A stretch of 64,000 bases of DNA from Ficedula albicollis (GCF_000247815.1 NC_021681.1:9922567-9986566); one strand, 5' to 3'; positions 12,630 to 25,549 are shown, counted from the stretch's first letter. A program made the numbers and translations. Notes: a model not told the origin generated them from the sequence alone.

Positions 12630-12752
12630 ATCCACAGAATATTCTGCATTGGAAGGGACCCACAAGGATCATCAGTCCAGCTTTAAGTGAACGGCCCATA
12701 GAGGGATTGAACCTGTGACCTGGGTGCTATTAACACCATGCTCACCTCCCAG
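12630..12752 (-). mobile_element. tRNA-Ile-derived SINE with CR1-like 3' tail (TguSINE1-like)
   Basis: On the + strand it begins with an inverted CR1-type tail (ACAGAATATTCTGCATTGGA, then AGGGACCCACAAGGATCATC). At about 12691 it changes to the reverse complement of a tRNA-Ile: GGCCCATAGAGGGATTGAAC, then a CTATTAACACCATGCTC anticodon-arm region. On the - strand the pol III B box is intact as GGTTCAATCCC (12703-12713 complement); the A-box side is degraded and truncated. A tRNA head joined to a LINE tail is the architecture of tRNA-derived SINEs mobilised in trans by CR1. From memory of bird repeats it fits passerine TguSINE1. Its divergence suggests an old copy. Confidence 0.85.
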
Positions 12753-15353
12753 ACAGATAAATACAAAGCTTGGTGACTTCATTTGAGTCTGACCACACCA
12801 CTGGTCACACTGGTATTTTATAGGATGCATGTGTATGTTTCCACTCAAAATTTGTTTCTATTATCTTGATAGTACCTTTAAAAGGCAAGATATTGTATAA
12901 ATTGCTGTACAGTTTGCAGATAGTGCCTGGTTTTGGAGTTCAGGACATGCTCATCCACATGAGTGTTTAACAGTTCTGGACAGCTTGTTCTGCAGTCCTA
13001 ATTCCATACAAATCCTCCCCCACACTGCAGGTGAACTGGCTCTCAGCATAGGTACACCCTCAACAGCAGGAAGGACACAACTCTGTACAAGGATTACCAA
13101 TTCGTGTTGGATTGATGCTTTGAATGCTGGCTATTATCCAAATTTTCATTCAAAAAGATAGCTCTACCTTACTGGCCAGATACATTTTTAAAAGATAGCT
13201 CTACCTTACTGGCCAGATACAAAGGACAGATGATGAGATCTTTAAGCAAAAATTTCACACAAAATACATTAAGGAAGTTAATGTCTGACACCGGAGAGGG
13301 AGACAGCAGTGGTATTCCATACAAGGGATTTCCTGCTCAAGTAAACAATGTATTACATGTTGGAGATTAACAGCAACATGGCTAAAGAAAACAATTTTTA
13401 AAATACTAATCTGAGGATATTCTCAGGTTCTAGTTCACAGAAAGCATCCTTGACATTAATTGGGATTTTTATATATGCTACATCCTTCACTCGGGAGAAT
13501 TTCAAACATGACAATATTTTTCTCCTCACCTCTTTTATGTATTTCTCTCAAACATTTAAGCACCTGCATTTTGTAAATTTACTCATTGGTAAAATCCTGG
13601 CTTCATTTTTGTTCCTATGAGGTGTGACAGTTTCTTCTGGGCCTGAGTTTTTCCACTTGCTTTAGCAACATTCATAAGCTAAGTTTACACATGTTCTTAG
13701 ATCTACCTTGGACTGGGATTTAAAAGCAACAGTTCTGTGAATTTGCTTGCATATTCAACTTCTTTCCCTGTGCTGTTATCCACTCAGAACAAAAATGCTC
13801 AAGTTTCAAATCTATTGTTACAAAGATTTGTAGCATATTAGGAAGATGTCAGTCACACGAATTTAAGTCACCCTGTTGTGCAAAAATTGTTCCAAAAAGT
13901 CACGCTCCCTCTCAATCACAATGTACTATAAAATAATCTGGTGTAACCAACTCAGAAAATATCAGACCCATAACTATACAATGTGAAACGATGATTTTTA
14001 ATTAGAATTTAAAGCTCATTTTGCAGTTAGTCTATGAGATCCATGTTCATCTTCAGCCACCTAGTATTGAAAACTAAAGATTTACTGTTTGCAGGATTTA
14101 ATAGGTCAAACATAATAAAATTACAAATGTAGATAATAAGGGAGAATCCTTTATTCAGTGAGAAAAGAAGCATCTAGAAAAGAGTACATACAGAACAGAA
14201 CTGGTTGGAAAGCTTTCATTAAAACAAGTGCCTGCTCTGTTCTCCTGCTTGATGCTCTCCCAGCTCCCTCAGCAAATTAGAAAAAGACTAGTGAAAAAGC
14301 TGTTCATCAACAGTTATCTGAGAATAATGATACCATTTGATACCATATTTTATTTTTCCAGTCAAAACTACTTGAATGGAAAAAGAAGATACTACTATTT
14401 GTTCTAAAAAAATGAAGTCACATATACCTGTATGTCACTTTTTTGATGACTCTTAGTACTAAACTATGCTTTAAATGTGTATTTCCATGAATAAATAATT
14501 TCTTCACGTTAAAAGGGTTGAACGAACTATTTAAAATGAGATGCATACCAATTACCAATATAATCTGCTTGCACATTTCAGAATCATGCTCAATTTCCTT
14601 TTTGATCAAAAGGTTTCTAACCCTGTCACTGACAAACTTCAATGCTCTGTCTGGTCACCAGGTAAAATCACATTGAAACAGTGCTTCCAAAAACCCATAA
14701 ATACCCCAAGTACATGAAAAGAAATTTTAAATTTCGCTTATTTGTACTTTTTGGTTTTGCATTTTAATATAATAATTATAGTAGAATCCAAATTTTACAA
14801 TGTCAAAAACAGGAACTCCAAAAGTGATTACTGAAGAGCCTGTTGTGACTTGGAATGAAGCAACCACAGGAAATCTCATCTGGGGAAATGTGATAGTTTA
14901 GTCCTGTAGAAACAGTTCAAGAAACTCATAAAAACTAGAATGTCTATGACATGAAAGGAAGCCTTTACCTTTGTTTTTGTCCTTTCCATTCAACTGTACA
15001 GTAGTGTAAATTAGTGGGAAACCACTATTTTCAGTCTTCCCTATTCAGTTCCAAATGATATAAAATAGGGGGTTTTCCACTCATTTCCCCATTCCTCAGT
15101 TCTTACCATACACCTTCTTCTTGCATCTTGGTATAAAACGTGTAAATAACAAAGAGAAAGGAACCAGACAAGTGAAGAAAACCCTCTTCCCTGATGAGTA
15201 GCTAATGCTTCTTAGTTAGAGAAAGCTTTTAAAAGGGAATAAAGTTTGTATCCAAAAAAAATCCAGTTAGTGTGAAGGGAATCTTGCAGCTATGAAAATA
15301 GTTTTGCATCAATGTTTCAAAGCATTCAGAAGTATTTTTCCTACCAAAAAATA
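12753..15353. other. Unique DNA, no gene recognised
   Basis: A+T-rich DNA with a short duplication at 13153-13220 and nothing else recognisable. Open frames are few and short. Confidence 0.6.
13153..13220. repeat. 31-bp direct repeat, 37-bp period
   Basis: AAAAGATAGCTCTACCTTAC followed by TGGCCAGATAC occurs at 13153-13183 and again, identically, at 13190-13220. A six-base ATTTTT spacer separates the copies. Perfect identity implies a recent local duplication. Confidence 0.93.
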
Positions 15354-15476
15354 TCACCACAAACAAAAAACCAACACACACAAACAAAAAACAACAACAG
15401 ACAAAACAAAACTTGAAAATACACAACAACCACGAACAACCAATCACCACCAAAATCCACCAACTAAACACCAACT
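15354..15476. repeat. A/C-rich low-complexity tract
   Basis: About 120 bases built almost entirely of A and C (CAACAACAG, ACAAACAAAAAAC, CCACCAAAATCCACC types) with hardly any G or T. It has no fixed period, so it is low-complexity rather than a clean microsatellite. Overlapping frames on both strands (15292-15495 +, 15229-15474 -) are products of this bias. Confidence 0.9.
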
Positions 15477-18400
15477 TTTGCCCTGGTTCTCATAGCTGAT
15501 TTTGGCACCTCACAGTCTTCTGGGAAGTGCTAATTGTAGGGATGTTACATTTACACCTGCACCTGCATTTTGCAACAACTCCCAGCTGCTTCAGTGAAGC
15601 AGCCAATTCCCAAATTCAGCTACTCAAGAATCATGACATCTAAGGATAAAACACATTCACCTTTTATGAGCTGGCACAAAGCCTGTGCACTAGTTAAATT
15701 TCACTTTATAGTCTGTTAGGATTTTTGCAAGGACTCTTCCACGTCTTTCCACAGACGTGATTTCCCTCTTCCCGAGTGAGCTCCTGCACACAACTCCAGC
15801 AATCAACAACTCATAAGATCTCATTTGCTCTAATTATATCAGAACACCACTGACTCCTCTCTCTCTCTGAGACCATGCTGCAATTTGGATATAGCTAGCA
15901 AATATTGAAAACACCCAGGTCAGCTGACCTTTGTGGCTTCATGCATTGACTCACATCTTTCTTTTCAATTTTCTTCCCTTTTGCAACTTTAAAAGCCTGT
16001 GAGGGGATTTTTGTTGAAATGTGTCAGTAGCAAAATCAGGGCACCAACTTGTTAAATAAACAATCAGCCCCCAAGCCATTCCAGAAAAAGGATGAGATTT
16101 CTCATACTTACATCTTTTGTGAGTTAAGGTTTATTTAGGTTTCTAATCCCTCAAGGCAAGCATGCAATGTGTAAAGCAGAAGCCAATAAGAAACATTTTG
16201 CCCCTACTGCTTACCAAGAAGGAAGAAGGCTTTTAAAAACAGATCAGAATGCCACACTTCATTAAACAACATCAGCCTTCCTTGTCTAATAAACTTTGTC
16301 CTTAATTTTTCTATTGCAGTCATTTGTATCTGTTTTTAAAAGGAAGCGTAGCTTCCATATAAACAATAAATTAGGTGTCCAATGGCTCTTAATGCTTACA
16401 CTGTAAGGTGGAACACCCAGCTGGAAGGAAATATTACTCCCTTTTTTATTTTTCTTTTGAGACTAAGAACGCATGGATATTATTCAAATATAGTCCAGGC
16501 TGTATAGTTAATTGCAACTGGTTTGAAAGAGACACTAAAGAATTAATAGAAGAAATTCATTCTTGTTTGTTAAAACATCCAGGATCTCACACATGCTAAA
16601 GGTTTTATTTGTCTATACCTAGATACATGCAAAGATATAAAAGATGTTAATTTTCCATATGAATGCAAAGATTTTGAGAAGGATGCAAAAAAAGACTTGA
16701 CACTAGAAACCCTTCTCTCTTTCAGACTTGGTTGAAAACATGACACCTTAATGGAATGGCTGGCTGAAGTTCACAAAGCTTGAAAACAACTCTGGACCTG
16801 TTTTCAAACATTCATAGTTTGCCACTGGCATTAGAGATGAGTCTGAAGTTTCTTCAGGTTGAAGGATATTCAGACCCAGGATGGAATGATAAAAGAGAAG
16901 GCCAGCAATACACTGAGGTTCTAAATCTGAATACAGCTCATTCAAAAGCACTTGGATCCTAACAGTGTACAAGAGCTCCTTTTTAAATAAACAAAATATA
17001 AGAAAGCCTACTGAACTCTATCTAGTTGAAATCCATACATGAGATGAGTGGAATGAAAATACTCTATTCTATTATTGGAGGAAAATGAGGGTTCCCTAGT
17101 GAGCCCCAGCAGAATTAGCTGCATCTCTAACCATGGTCAGTGGAAGTTAATGGTGACCCAAGTATATTATCCCACGGTCAGGAGACTAATTTTTTCATTT
17201 TGCAGCAAATAAAGCAAATTTCACCTTAGGTAGATTTAGTGTGCTTATAAAGGAGCAGAGAACACAAGTGGTTCTCTACAGAAAAAGAAAGCCACATCTA
17301 TAATTTCATATCTTTTGCTTATTAAAGAATAGCAAAGTTTTCCAGAGGTTTCCCCAGTGTCTCTTGTGACCACTAACTCTGCCTCTATACTGCATTATTT
17401 TGTGAAAACCAAAGAAACTTTTTATAAAGTTCACCACAACTTGTTACTGCTCAGCAGGAACATAATCTGGACTTCTTGCAGTGCTGTAACCCAATTTATT
17501 TCCCTGTCAGACCACTTGATGGATGTGTCTATAGAGTTCTTAAACAGGAGATAAAACTTTTTTCCACTGAAGGCAGATAGCACTTTGCCTTTCATTTGCC
17601 ACCAGGTGTTCAACCATCACCTGCTCAGCAGGGCTTCACTAATTCAGTTCTCAATTTTTGAACAACATGTTTAAGTTTTTTCCATTTTGAATTAAAGCAG
17701 AAATAAACTATAAACATTTCCATAGGTGAAAATCTCCAGTCTCTGGCATTTGCAGCCTGAGCAGTATGTTATTCCTTCATTTTAACTCACAGCAATGCTC
17801 ACCTTAAATACAGCAAAAGAATGAGTATTCAGACCAGCTGCACTGAGACTCTGAGTGAGATGTGTGTGTCTAAAAAAGCAAGACACATGCACTCAAAGTT
17901 TTCACAATATATTCCCCTTTATAAGAGTGCTAAAAATACTTCAGCTTTCAATGGTGTCTTTATCAAACTTGGAAAGGTACAACCACACCTACACATGAAT
18001 GGGAAATCCCCTCTGAAAATGTATTAAGGCATTTTAATAACAACAGGTTTATGATTATTCTCACCTGTGCCAAATATCTGTTTTTCTAAGCTTAAAGGCA
18101 GGTAATAACACACTGAGTAATGACCTTAGGCTATTACTTAAAACAGAGTATTTCCAATTTGCATAGCAAATAATTCAATCTTTTCAATTTATAAAACTGA
18201 AATTTTAGAATGGAACTTTTCAAGACAATTCACAATAGATTGAAATAAGTTTTGATGACCAAATGGTTTCAAGGCAACAGAATCTAAGAGAGCTGTAGGA
18301 CAGAAATATCTGGATGCACACATCTTATACCCAAGGTATCATATGATGATTATAAGCCACCATTCTAATTCTGTGAATGGTGAGCAGACTTGAGAGCCAA

Positions 18401-21253
18401 ACATTCATGCCATACATGAAAGAGAAACAACATTTCTGCAAGAGTCGTTTCAGGGCCCAGCAACACAAACAGTCCAGGACATGGAAAATTGGTGAGTATG
18501 TTTCCTCCATGAAATCAAGCCCTTTTCCCCAAGAACCCAGATATTCATTTAAGGCTGGAAAAGTAAATCAGTCTTTGGTAGGGGTCTGAAAGCCAGGATA
18601 AAATTGCCTTTCACTGTGCTCTGCTCCTCTTGCTCTAATCCCCTTCATCAGCCCAATATCAATATTCAAATTAAATGCAGCTCAAACTCCAGGGATATTT
18701 TTTCTTTTTTTAACATCCAAGAAAATGTGAAGTAACTTTGCCTTTGTCAGATGTGCATCTAGACTTCTAAATCTAAGAAAACATAACCCATAGATTTACA
18801 GGATATTCTACACTAATGGGAATTCATAATGAGTCTGTGCAGTCCATGGTTTTTCACTGAGGGTTAGATCACCACATTTCCACTCTTTTGGATCTGTCGT
18901 TTTAATGTGACATTTGCAAATATCTTTGTGAAAAGTATAAAGCAGGCAATGGCTAATAAAAGAGAACCTCACTAAGATGCTATTTCCTCAGCAACCAAGT
19001 AACTGCCTTCTGGGAACTATTGCAGAAACCAAAGTTACAGACGGTGCATTCAGAAGCCAAGATTAAAGTTCAAAAATAATCATATGTACTAGAAACACAC
19101 TTTTTAAAGAAAAAACATATTTACTCAGAAATCCTCAGAAAACACATGCTTTATGCAGAGAATATAATGAAAAACATGCTGTAGATGCTCTGATTTTTAG
19201 ACCAAATTCACAACTTCCCAAAAGTGGAGCTTTTGCTGAGCAAGTAAATAATATTCAGCCTTTATAGTGACATTTCAGTATCTTCAACAGTATATCTGAG
19301 TGTGCATATAAGGTTTTTATTCCTCTTGTTCCCAAAAAGAGTTCACTGTTTCCCATAGACAATCTGCATCTCCATGGGAATATCGCCAATGCCGAAGCCA
19401 CCACATCAACATCTGGATAATCTTTCAAACTTCTCTCCTTGAGTCAGAAATGACACTGAGAAGATGGCTAGGTCACTGGATTCATTGCATTAAAGATGAT
19501 GTTGTGAAATTGGAAAAACCTGAATCAATTTAAGTGGCTCAATAAAGTTTGACCAGCATCAAGACTGAAAAGGCTATGAAAAGACTGGAATTGCAGAAAA
19601 GATGATAGCATTGATTAAGGTATTAAGAAGCAAGATTTCTCTCTCATAACACCCAAGGGCAAAGTTTACTTAAAACAAAAGGGGGGGGGGAAAAAGTGTG
19701 AGATGGCAATTTCTCAGTTTTCCAGTGTTAGCTGAATTGTGTATGTATAACTTGGCCATAACACCTCCATTGACCCAAACCAGCCCTCTTTTAGCCATTT
19801 TCAAAATACTTTGTCATCCACACCTACTGAAGGTTCCCACTCAAGAAATCCAAACCAGCTCTCAGTTCTCAATCTTCCTCTAAAAGATACTTCTCTAAGG
19901 AAGTCACCTCACAGCAGAAATCGCACCTGTTTTTCCTCTTCATTACTTATGTTTCAAACCTGAATCTCTTAAGCTCCTCTCATTTCAGATGGGATTAAGT
20001 GCAGCACAAAATGTTTGTCTGACTGAACCAGGACTATAAGGCATATTTTCATTCCAGTTTTGCTATTTCAGAAAGTAAGAACTTCAGAATTGCATTAAGG
20101 GCTAAATTAAAATATTTCAATATTTTAGTTCAAATGTTGACAAATATTCACTTGGAAACTATTAGGTACATCTACAATGCTATAAAAACAGCACTTGCTA
20201 CCAAAAACTATTATAAAAGCATATAAGTTATTTAAAGATTTAAGTTTGCTATCAAGTTTTCATAAGCATCTGTGAAATTCCAGTCAATCTAACAGAAAAA
20301 ATTAGAAGTTCTACTTCCACACTTATTTCAAAAGCCAAGAATTATCATAAAGCTCTTAGAGTTTCTATGTAGTAAATTTGTGTTTAGGAAAAACATATCT
20401 ATTTCAGATTTGAAATGCCTGCAAAAGCAGGTTCTGATTGTAAATAAAGATTACATTAAGCAGTTCAATATCCATCAATATACATGAAATTTATTTTCAT
20501 CTTTTTCACATGGCAAATCCTAGCTAAAAAACTTATCAGGTTTAACACTTAACATGCTTATTCCACAATCAACACCAAAATCATACTCATGCTTTTGCAA
20601 TGCTAACAGCTATGGAAAGAAAAAGCTCTGTTACAAATTACTCTAACAGCAGGATTTTACAATAGATGAACACGGGAGTAATTTATAATGCATTTGTTGC
20701 TATTAAAAAACAAATAAACATTTATAGTCTGTGCTAATTAACTTTACTGCTGAATTAGTAGTATTCCTCACTCTTCTTAATTAGAAGAAATATTGCAAGT
20801 ATGGCATTAAAGTCAAGCCCTCAGTGCAATAAAGGCTGACGCATTTTAAAACCTCTCATCCTCTGAAACACATGGAGCTTTTGGAGCTTCATGCACCAGG
20901 TTCAGTACTGACACCCTCCACTATGCATGAACATGAGATGGAGCAGCTTAAGGAGGAAATGTCAGAAATATATTACCATAGTTTGAGCAAAAAATCTAAG
21001 TGCAGCTATTATTAGCCCTGCCTTACCCATAATCAAGCAAGTCCCTCCTGGTCCAAGGCAAGGAATTCAATATACCTAAATATCAGGGCATATTTTCCCA
21101 GCCCATCTGTACATGGGAGTGGATATTCAGCTTGGCTAGAACTACAATCTCCATCAGCTGTCACAAAGTACATGAAGTATTCACATTGTGCATCAATAAA
21201 CATTTCACTATTTTGTGGGTTTGTGGTTTTTTTTTTACCTTGTCTTGCTGCAG
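15477..21253. other. Unique DNA, no gene recognised
   Basis: Long A+T-rich stretch without recognised transposons. It holds a CpG-bearing hairpin (15740-15759), a G10 run (19681-19690) and a block around 20690-20870 with several homeodomain-type TAATTA sites. Open frames are short, with no recognisable motif. Confidence 0.55.
15740..15759. other. Perfect 7-bp hairpin with CACGTC/GACGTG arms
   Basis: CACGTCT, a six-base loop TTCCAC, then AGACGTG: a perfect inverted repeat with a CpG in each arm in an otherwise CpG-poor region. The arms contain E-box/CRE-like half sites. No function can be assigned. Confidence 0.6.
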
Positions 21254-21437
21254 CCAATCCCAGTAGTACTTTGGGACAAATCTAAAGACACATCCAGTTT
21301 GTTCACACGAAGCAACAATTGTATCATCTTACCTTTACTGAAGTCTACAGTCGTGTCAGGGCTGAGCCTGTGTGAAAGCAGAAAAGCATCTGACAGCAAA
21401 ATCTCTGAAATACCCATTGGAATGACTCTTCACCTTG
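21254..21437 (+). CDS. Candidate internal coding exon (unproven)
   Basis: A T-run followed by ACCTTGTCTTGCTGCAG (ending 21253) is a very good acceptor, and CACCTTG|GTAAAA at 21438 a fair donor. The 184 bp between are open in phase 0 for 61 codons plus one base. The peptide starts PIPVVLWDKSKDTSSLF and mixes hydrophobic and polar residues without a recognisable domain. The frame stays open past the donor to 21520, so splicing is not forced by a stop. I recognise no protein. Confidence 0.2.
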
Positions 21438-22173
21438 GTAAAAAAAAATATTCTCAAAGGTCTGGGCTGTGCTCAAAGGGTAGCAAAGGACCTGTCAAAA
21501 GAAAGAGAACAACATGGTAAACGAACTCTGAACCACATGCCCCTCTGAGGAAGAGTTCCTCAGCTTCCTGAATTCCCTCATGAATGCCAAGTCAGTAGGT
21601 GAGAAAGAATAAATTCTGTTTTGCTTTTCTCTAGACACACCTGTTGTCTTCACATCTGGAATGAGAGGTCAAAGTTATTAATTAAAACAGTTATTTATCT
21701 CAATTACATAGTAGTGAGAATTTGTTACAATGCCTCATCAAATGCCTGCACACTGCAGGCAATATTCAAGGTTTGACCTAAAAATTAATTTAAAATACCA
21801 ACCAAAAGAGTTCTAACTACAGCCATGAAGTGTTGGTTGATAATCTTATCTTTCAGGAGTCAGATGTTTAAGTGCAGATCCCTGCACCTTACATTTTGTT
21901 TTAATTTTATGACTTAAAAGAGAAACAGTAGACTTCTCCATGACAACCATATTTCTGCCATGCTAAAAGGCAGAACAAGATCCTACCACAGACTAATACA
22001 AATGCCAGTGCTTACTGTGTCATATAAACGTTCCAGGATACCATTTTTCTTTCATTTACTTAAAGCAATACAGTTTCTCACAAATAACCTGATTTTTGTC
22101 AGCCTACCTACCAATATATTTTTCAAACTCTATCAGTGCCACTCAATATTTTCAGGCTTTTTTTTTTTTTTAG
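21438..22173. other. Unique DNA between two exon candidates
   Basis: A+T-rich with no repeat recognised. It ends in a run of 14 T (22158-22171) directly before a TAG that could serve as an acceptor. Confidence 0.5.
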
Positions 22174-22217
22174 CTGAGGAAAACCAATTACTACCAGCTT
22201 GCCAAGCACATGATTCT
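22174..22217 (+). CDS. Candidate 44-bp micro-exon (unproven)
   Basis: The acceptor consists of GGC plus 14 T plus AG (ending 22173). The donor TCT|GTAAGT at 22218 matches the consensus at all six intronic bases. Two frames are open across the 44 bp; the one entered with two leftover bases reads EENQLLPACQAHDS. Both splice sites score well by eye, but T-runs before AG are common in this DNA. Confidence 0.15.
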
Positions 22218-23638
22218 GTAAGTACCATTTCATGAGCACTGAGGATGATGAGGTTCAGAACCTTGAGGCTAACTTCTTGCTTTCTCTTTTCTGCATCTTG
22301 AGTTTGATGCTGTGGAGAAGGATATTGTATTAGAGCTCTAACATTATAGTTTGCTCCATTTAGTTTGAATATAATGGTTGTAGGAAGAACACCACATGTC
22401 TGAGGGCTTAAGTGAGACCTCAGACCTTTTAGCAGCCATGAACACATGGATCAAGTGCTTCAGACCTCTATTCAGACCTCATATTACTGAAGCCCTTGTA
22501 AATGTTGAGGGAAATAGAAAAACTTGCTTCTGAATCAGGAAAAAGTGTTGCTCTCACAAAAAAATATGGCATTGAATAAATAAATTTGAGTGCACATAAG
22601 CATATTTTTATATCAACACCTTCAAAAGCTTAGAAAGTGCTTCATATATGAAGTTTTCTGGTGGTTTGACTGCCACATAGCCACCTCATATTACAAAAGG
22701 ACACACACACCACTGCACTGCTGCCACATTAGACAGCATAATGCTTGCAGAAACAAACTGAGCAACTCACTCTGAGCCTGTTTATGAACTAACCACGGTT
22801 ATAAGTCCATGCAACTAATCAAGTATTTACTGCATTGCTACTGATTTGATCAAGTGTAAATAAATCAAGAGTCCTGTTCACATGGGGAAGACTGACAAAC
22901 AAAAATATGCCATGCACCATGGGAACAAAGTGAATTTAGAATTCCTTGTAGTGTTCAGCATCACAGTTCTACAGATGTTGACCCTGACTAGCTGCAAAGC
23001 AGCTGTCAACCCTTTAACTACAGTTAACAAACCAGAGGCAGATGGGTGACAGTACAAGTGATACAAACATTCAAAAAGCCCAGACACATGGAGCTGGCAC
23101 CACTTGTTCCTTCCAGGAGATGGTAATCAATGCAAATCTATGCATTAGTTATGAGGTGTTTTAATTCTAAAAATAAACATTCTGTGATTGATGAATTTTT
23201 CCCAGCTGTTGTCTATATAGCTGTTTAATTAGAGCATGCTGGCAGAGGCTGTTAAACCCTCACTGAGTTGCCGACTCCACGGCATGCCACCTTCTGCAGG
23301 GCAGGGTGACAGTTGGTAGAGGGACCAGGGCGGCTGGTCAGGGCACCTGACATTTGGCAGAGGATCAACGCATTAGATGACAAGCCAAATTCCATCAGCT
23401 TCCTAAAAATACTAGCAGGCTGACAAACAAAGTGCCCTAATAGCTGGTGCTACTGTCTTTGATGGACACTGGACCTAGAAGCACAGGAGTGTCTACTTCA
23501 CGTTACTGTTGCTTACAGAGAAGAGGGGTGCCAGCCAACCATAAGTACCAGGAAGGAAACAAAATCAGCTGCCTTTGGAAAAAAAACAGACCTGCCAAAA
23601 GCTCTGGCATTTGCTTAAAGTATTTGACCTCCTGAATC
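22218..23638. other. Unique DNA, no gene recognised
   Basis: A more G+C-rich patch around 23240-23370 (GCAGGGCAGGGTGACAG and neighbours) interrupts A+T-rich DNA. I could not match it to a repeat or protein. Confidence 0.5.
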
Positions 23639-23698
23639 CATGATACCCTCGCTGGAATACTCTACCAGGGAAAGGGAATCCCTGGCTTCGGTATCATG
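23639..23698. other. 60-nt two-stem inverted repeat
   Basis: The outer arms CATGATACC (23639-23647) and GGTATCATG (23690-23698) are perfectly complementary. Inside them CCAGGGA (23665-23671) and TCCCTGG (23679-23685) form a second perfect stem around a seven-base loop. The internal asymmetry is 17 bases on one side and four on the other. As RNA this could fold into a long irregular hairpin; there is no transcription evidence. Confidence 0.6.
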
Positions 23699-25192
23699 TG
23701 ACATATGCCTAACCAGAGCCTTAGAGGTGGAGATTCCCAAATGGGTACAAAGCAGGGAGAGCCCACACTACTCCCTCACTGAAGCCTTTAAGGCCTGACT
23801 CAAGGAATGACATCCAGAGGCCAGCAGGATGCTCATTTTCATCCCAGTGCATCACAAGCGGCAACAGAACTGCCAGTTGTGGAAACAGCTCCTGCACCGC
23901 ACGTATCTGTCCATGAAAAGCTGAGATTCCCAAACTTACTCCACACATGCCAACAGCTTTTAGATGCTGTCAAGCTCAGTAACATTCACACTGGTCACTT
24001 ATAGATGAAAGCAGCTCACTAACAATTCCCTGAGCCACCTAGATATTTAGGATACTGACCTAAAACAGAAGAGAGATAGAAAGCTTCCTATTCTTAACCT
24101 TGGTTTTGTTTTATAGGGGCTGTTACAGATTACACTCTTTACAGTACCAAGAGGTTTAGAATTCAGTCATTAAACTGGGTCCCTGGAATCAGTCAAAATT
24201 CATGTCACAAACAAATATAAACCCTTATTGTATTCCAGCTGCAGGGAAAAGTTACCTTGCCAGCAGCATAATCTTTTATACTGAATGACAAATTGTACTG
24301 AATGTACAAATTCATCCATGTGCAATTGCATTCATGTTGAAAAGTTTATGAAAAATTAAAGTATGTGTTTAAGAATAATTCATTTATTATCTTTAACTCC
24401 TGGGTGCCTAAATCTCAATTTGCCACTAAAAGTTTTTGATCTCAACTAACAAACTCAATCTCAACTGCAAAACACATCCAAAAAGCTTTTTCCATTAGAA
24501 AAAAATACTTATTCCCTTTTTCAACAGTAAACTCAATAAAAATATTTGTGATTTATTGTTTAATTATTTCATGCCAATACACAGGAAAAAATACTTGTTC
24601 AAAATATGACTTTTGGCAAAAGAGATTTAAGCCTAGTACCAGAACTACTGTCATGAGTTATGGCATGTGGTAACTGCTTCTATGCAATGAATTAAATACC
24701 AGTCTCACCAAATCCTTACCCACCCAGGTACTTAGACATCTTGTCCAAGGTACTGCCACAGTCCCCTTATTTTAAAAGAAGGTAACAAATGAATGCAGAT
24801 TATATGGTTGTGAGAAGCAGCTTAGATTCTGTCTCTCTCTTCTTCCTTTCCTTATCCCTAAATCTAAAACAAGACAAAAAAGTTTTGGTATTTGAGATTA
24901 TTTTAAAGAAGGGGTTACATCAAAAGGTCTTTTTGCTGCTTAGCAGCTCAGCAGTCTAAAGGCAGCTAAAACAACATTGCTCACTTCCTAATTTCCTATT
25001 CACTTTTAACAGTTGCAAAAGACAAAATTCATATTTTGTAGGAAGAAAAGTCACGAAAGAGCTTGGCAAAACTTGCAAAAACCAGTGCCAAGTCTTACAC
25101 CATCCTATTCAGCAGCTCTGCTGTATGCTTTGCTTGCAGCAATTCAAATTTTGCAAGCAGTGACATGGAGCTTACCTTATCATTTGTCATAA
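23699..25192. other. Unique DNA, no gene recognised
   Basis: A+T-rich; only short open frames (for example 23721-23948 - and 23807-24004 +, mutual shadows). No repeat recognised. Confidence 0.55.
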
Positions 25193-25549
25193 TACTTTTC
25201 TAAAAGTCAAATTATCAACTTCACAAGCTTAGGAGAGCTTTCCCTGCAGCTGTGTTACCAGGTGAACACTTCACTGAACTTACCAGAAAGCAGAGAAGAC
25301 AATTTTATAACCAAAGAAGACATAGCAAAGCTTTCCCTGATTTCAGAAATAGTAGGATTCTTACACAAAGTCATTCAGCATTTCATACCTGAGTATGAGT
25401 TGTACATGAAAGCAGAGCCTGACCCTGTAAACAATTATTCCAGTATACTCTGTCTGCATACTTCATACTCTTATTTATCTCAACAGCTAAAAAAAAGAGG
25501 AAAATACAAGGAGAGAGAAGAGAGCTGGAAGAAAAAAAAAATAAAATAA
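25193..25549 (+). other. 119-codon open frame, unassigned
   Basis: The frame is open from after TAA at 25190-25192 to the stop ending at 25549 and has no in-frame ATG near its beginning. An acceptor-like TTTCCCTGCAG ends at 25249. The middle reads as a helical, acidic-hydrophobic protein segment (KEDIAKLSLISEIVGF), and the end is a lysine-rich tail caused by A-runs. No good donor follows. About one frame of this length is expected by chance in this much A+T-rich sequence. Confidence 0.12.

Noticed and set aside
12691..12752. Functional tRNA-Ile gene on the - strand
   Set aside because: The acceptor-stem and D-arm side is truncated or degraded and the body continues into a CR1-like tail, so it is the head of a SINE, not a tRNA gene.
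15229..15495. Phe/Val/Cys-rich - strand frame resembling a membrane protein
   Set aside because: It is the complement of the A/C-rich low-complexity tract, so the apparent hydrophobic run is a composition artefact.
18377..18500. Possible exon ending at GG|TGAGTATG near 18491
   Set aside because: The donor is good, but no pyrimidine-rich acceptor precedes the open frame.
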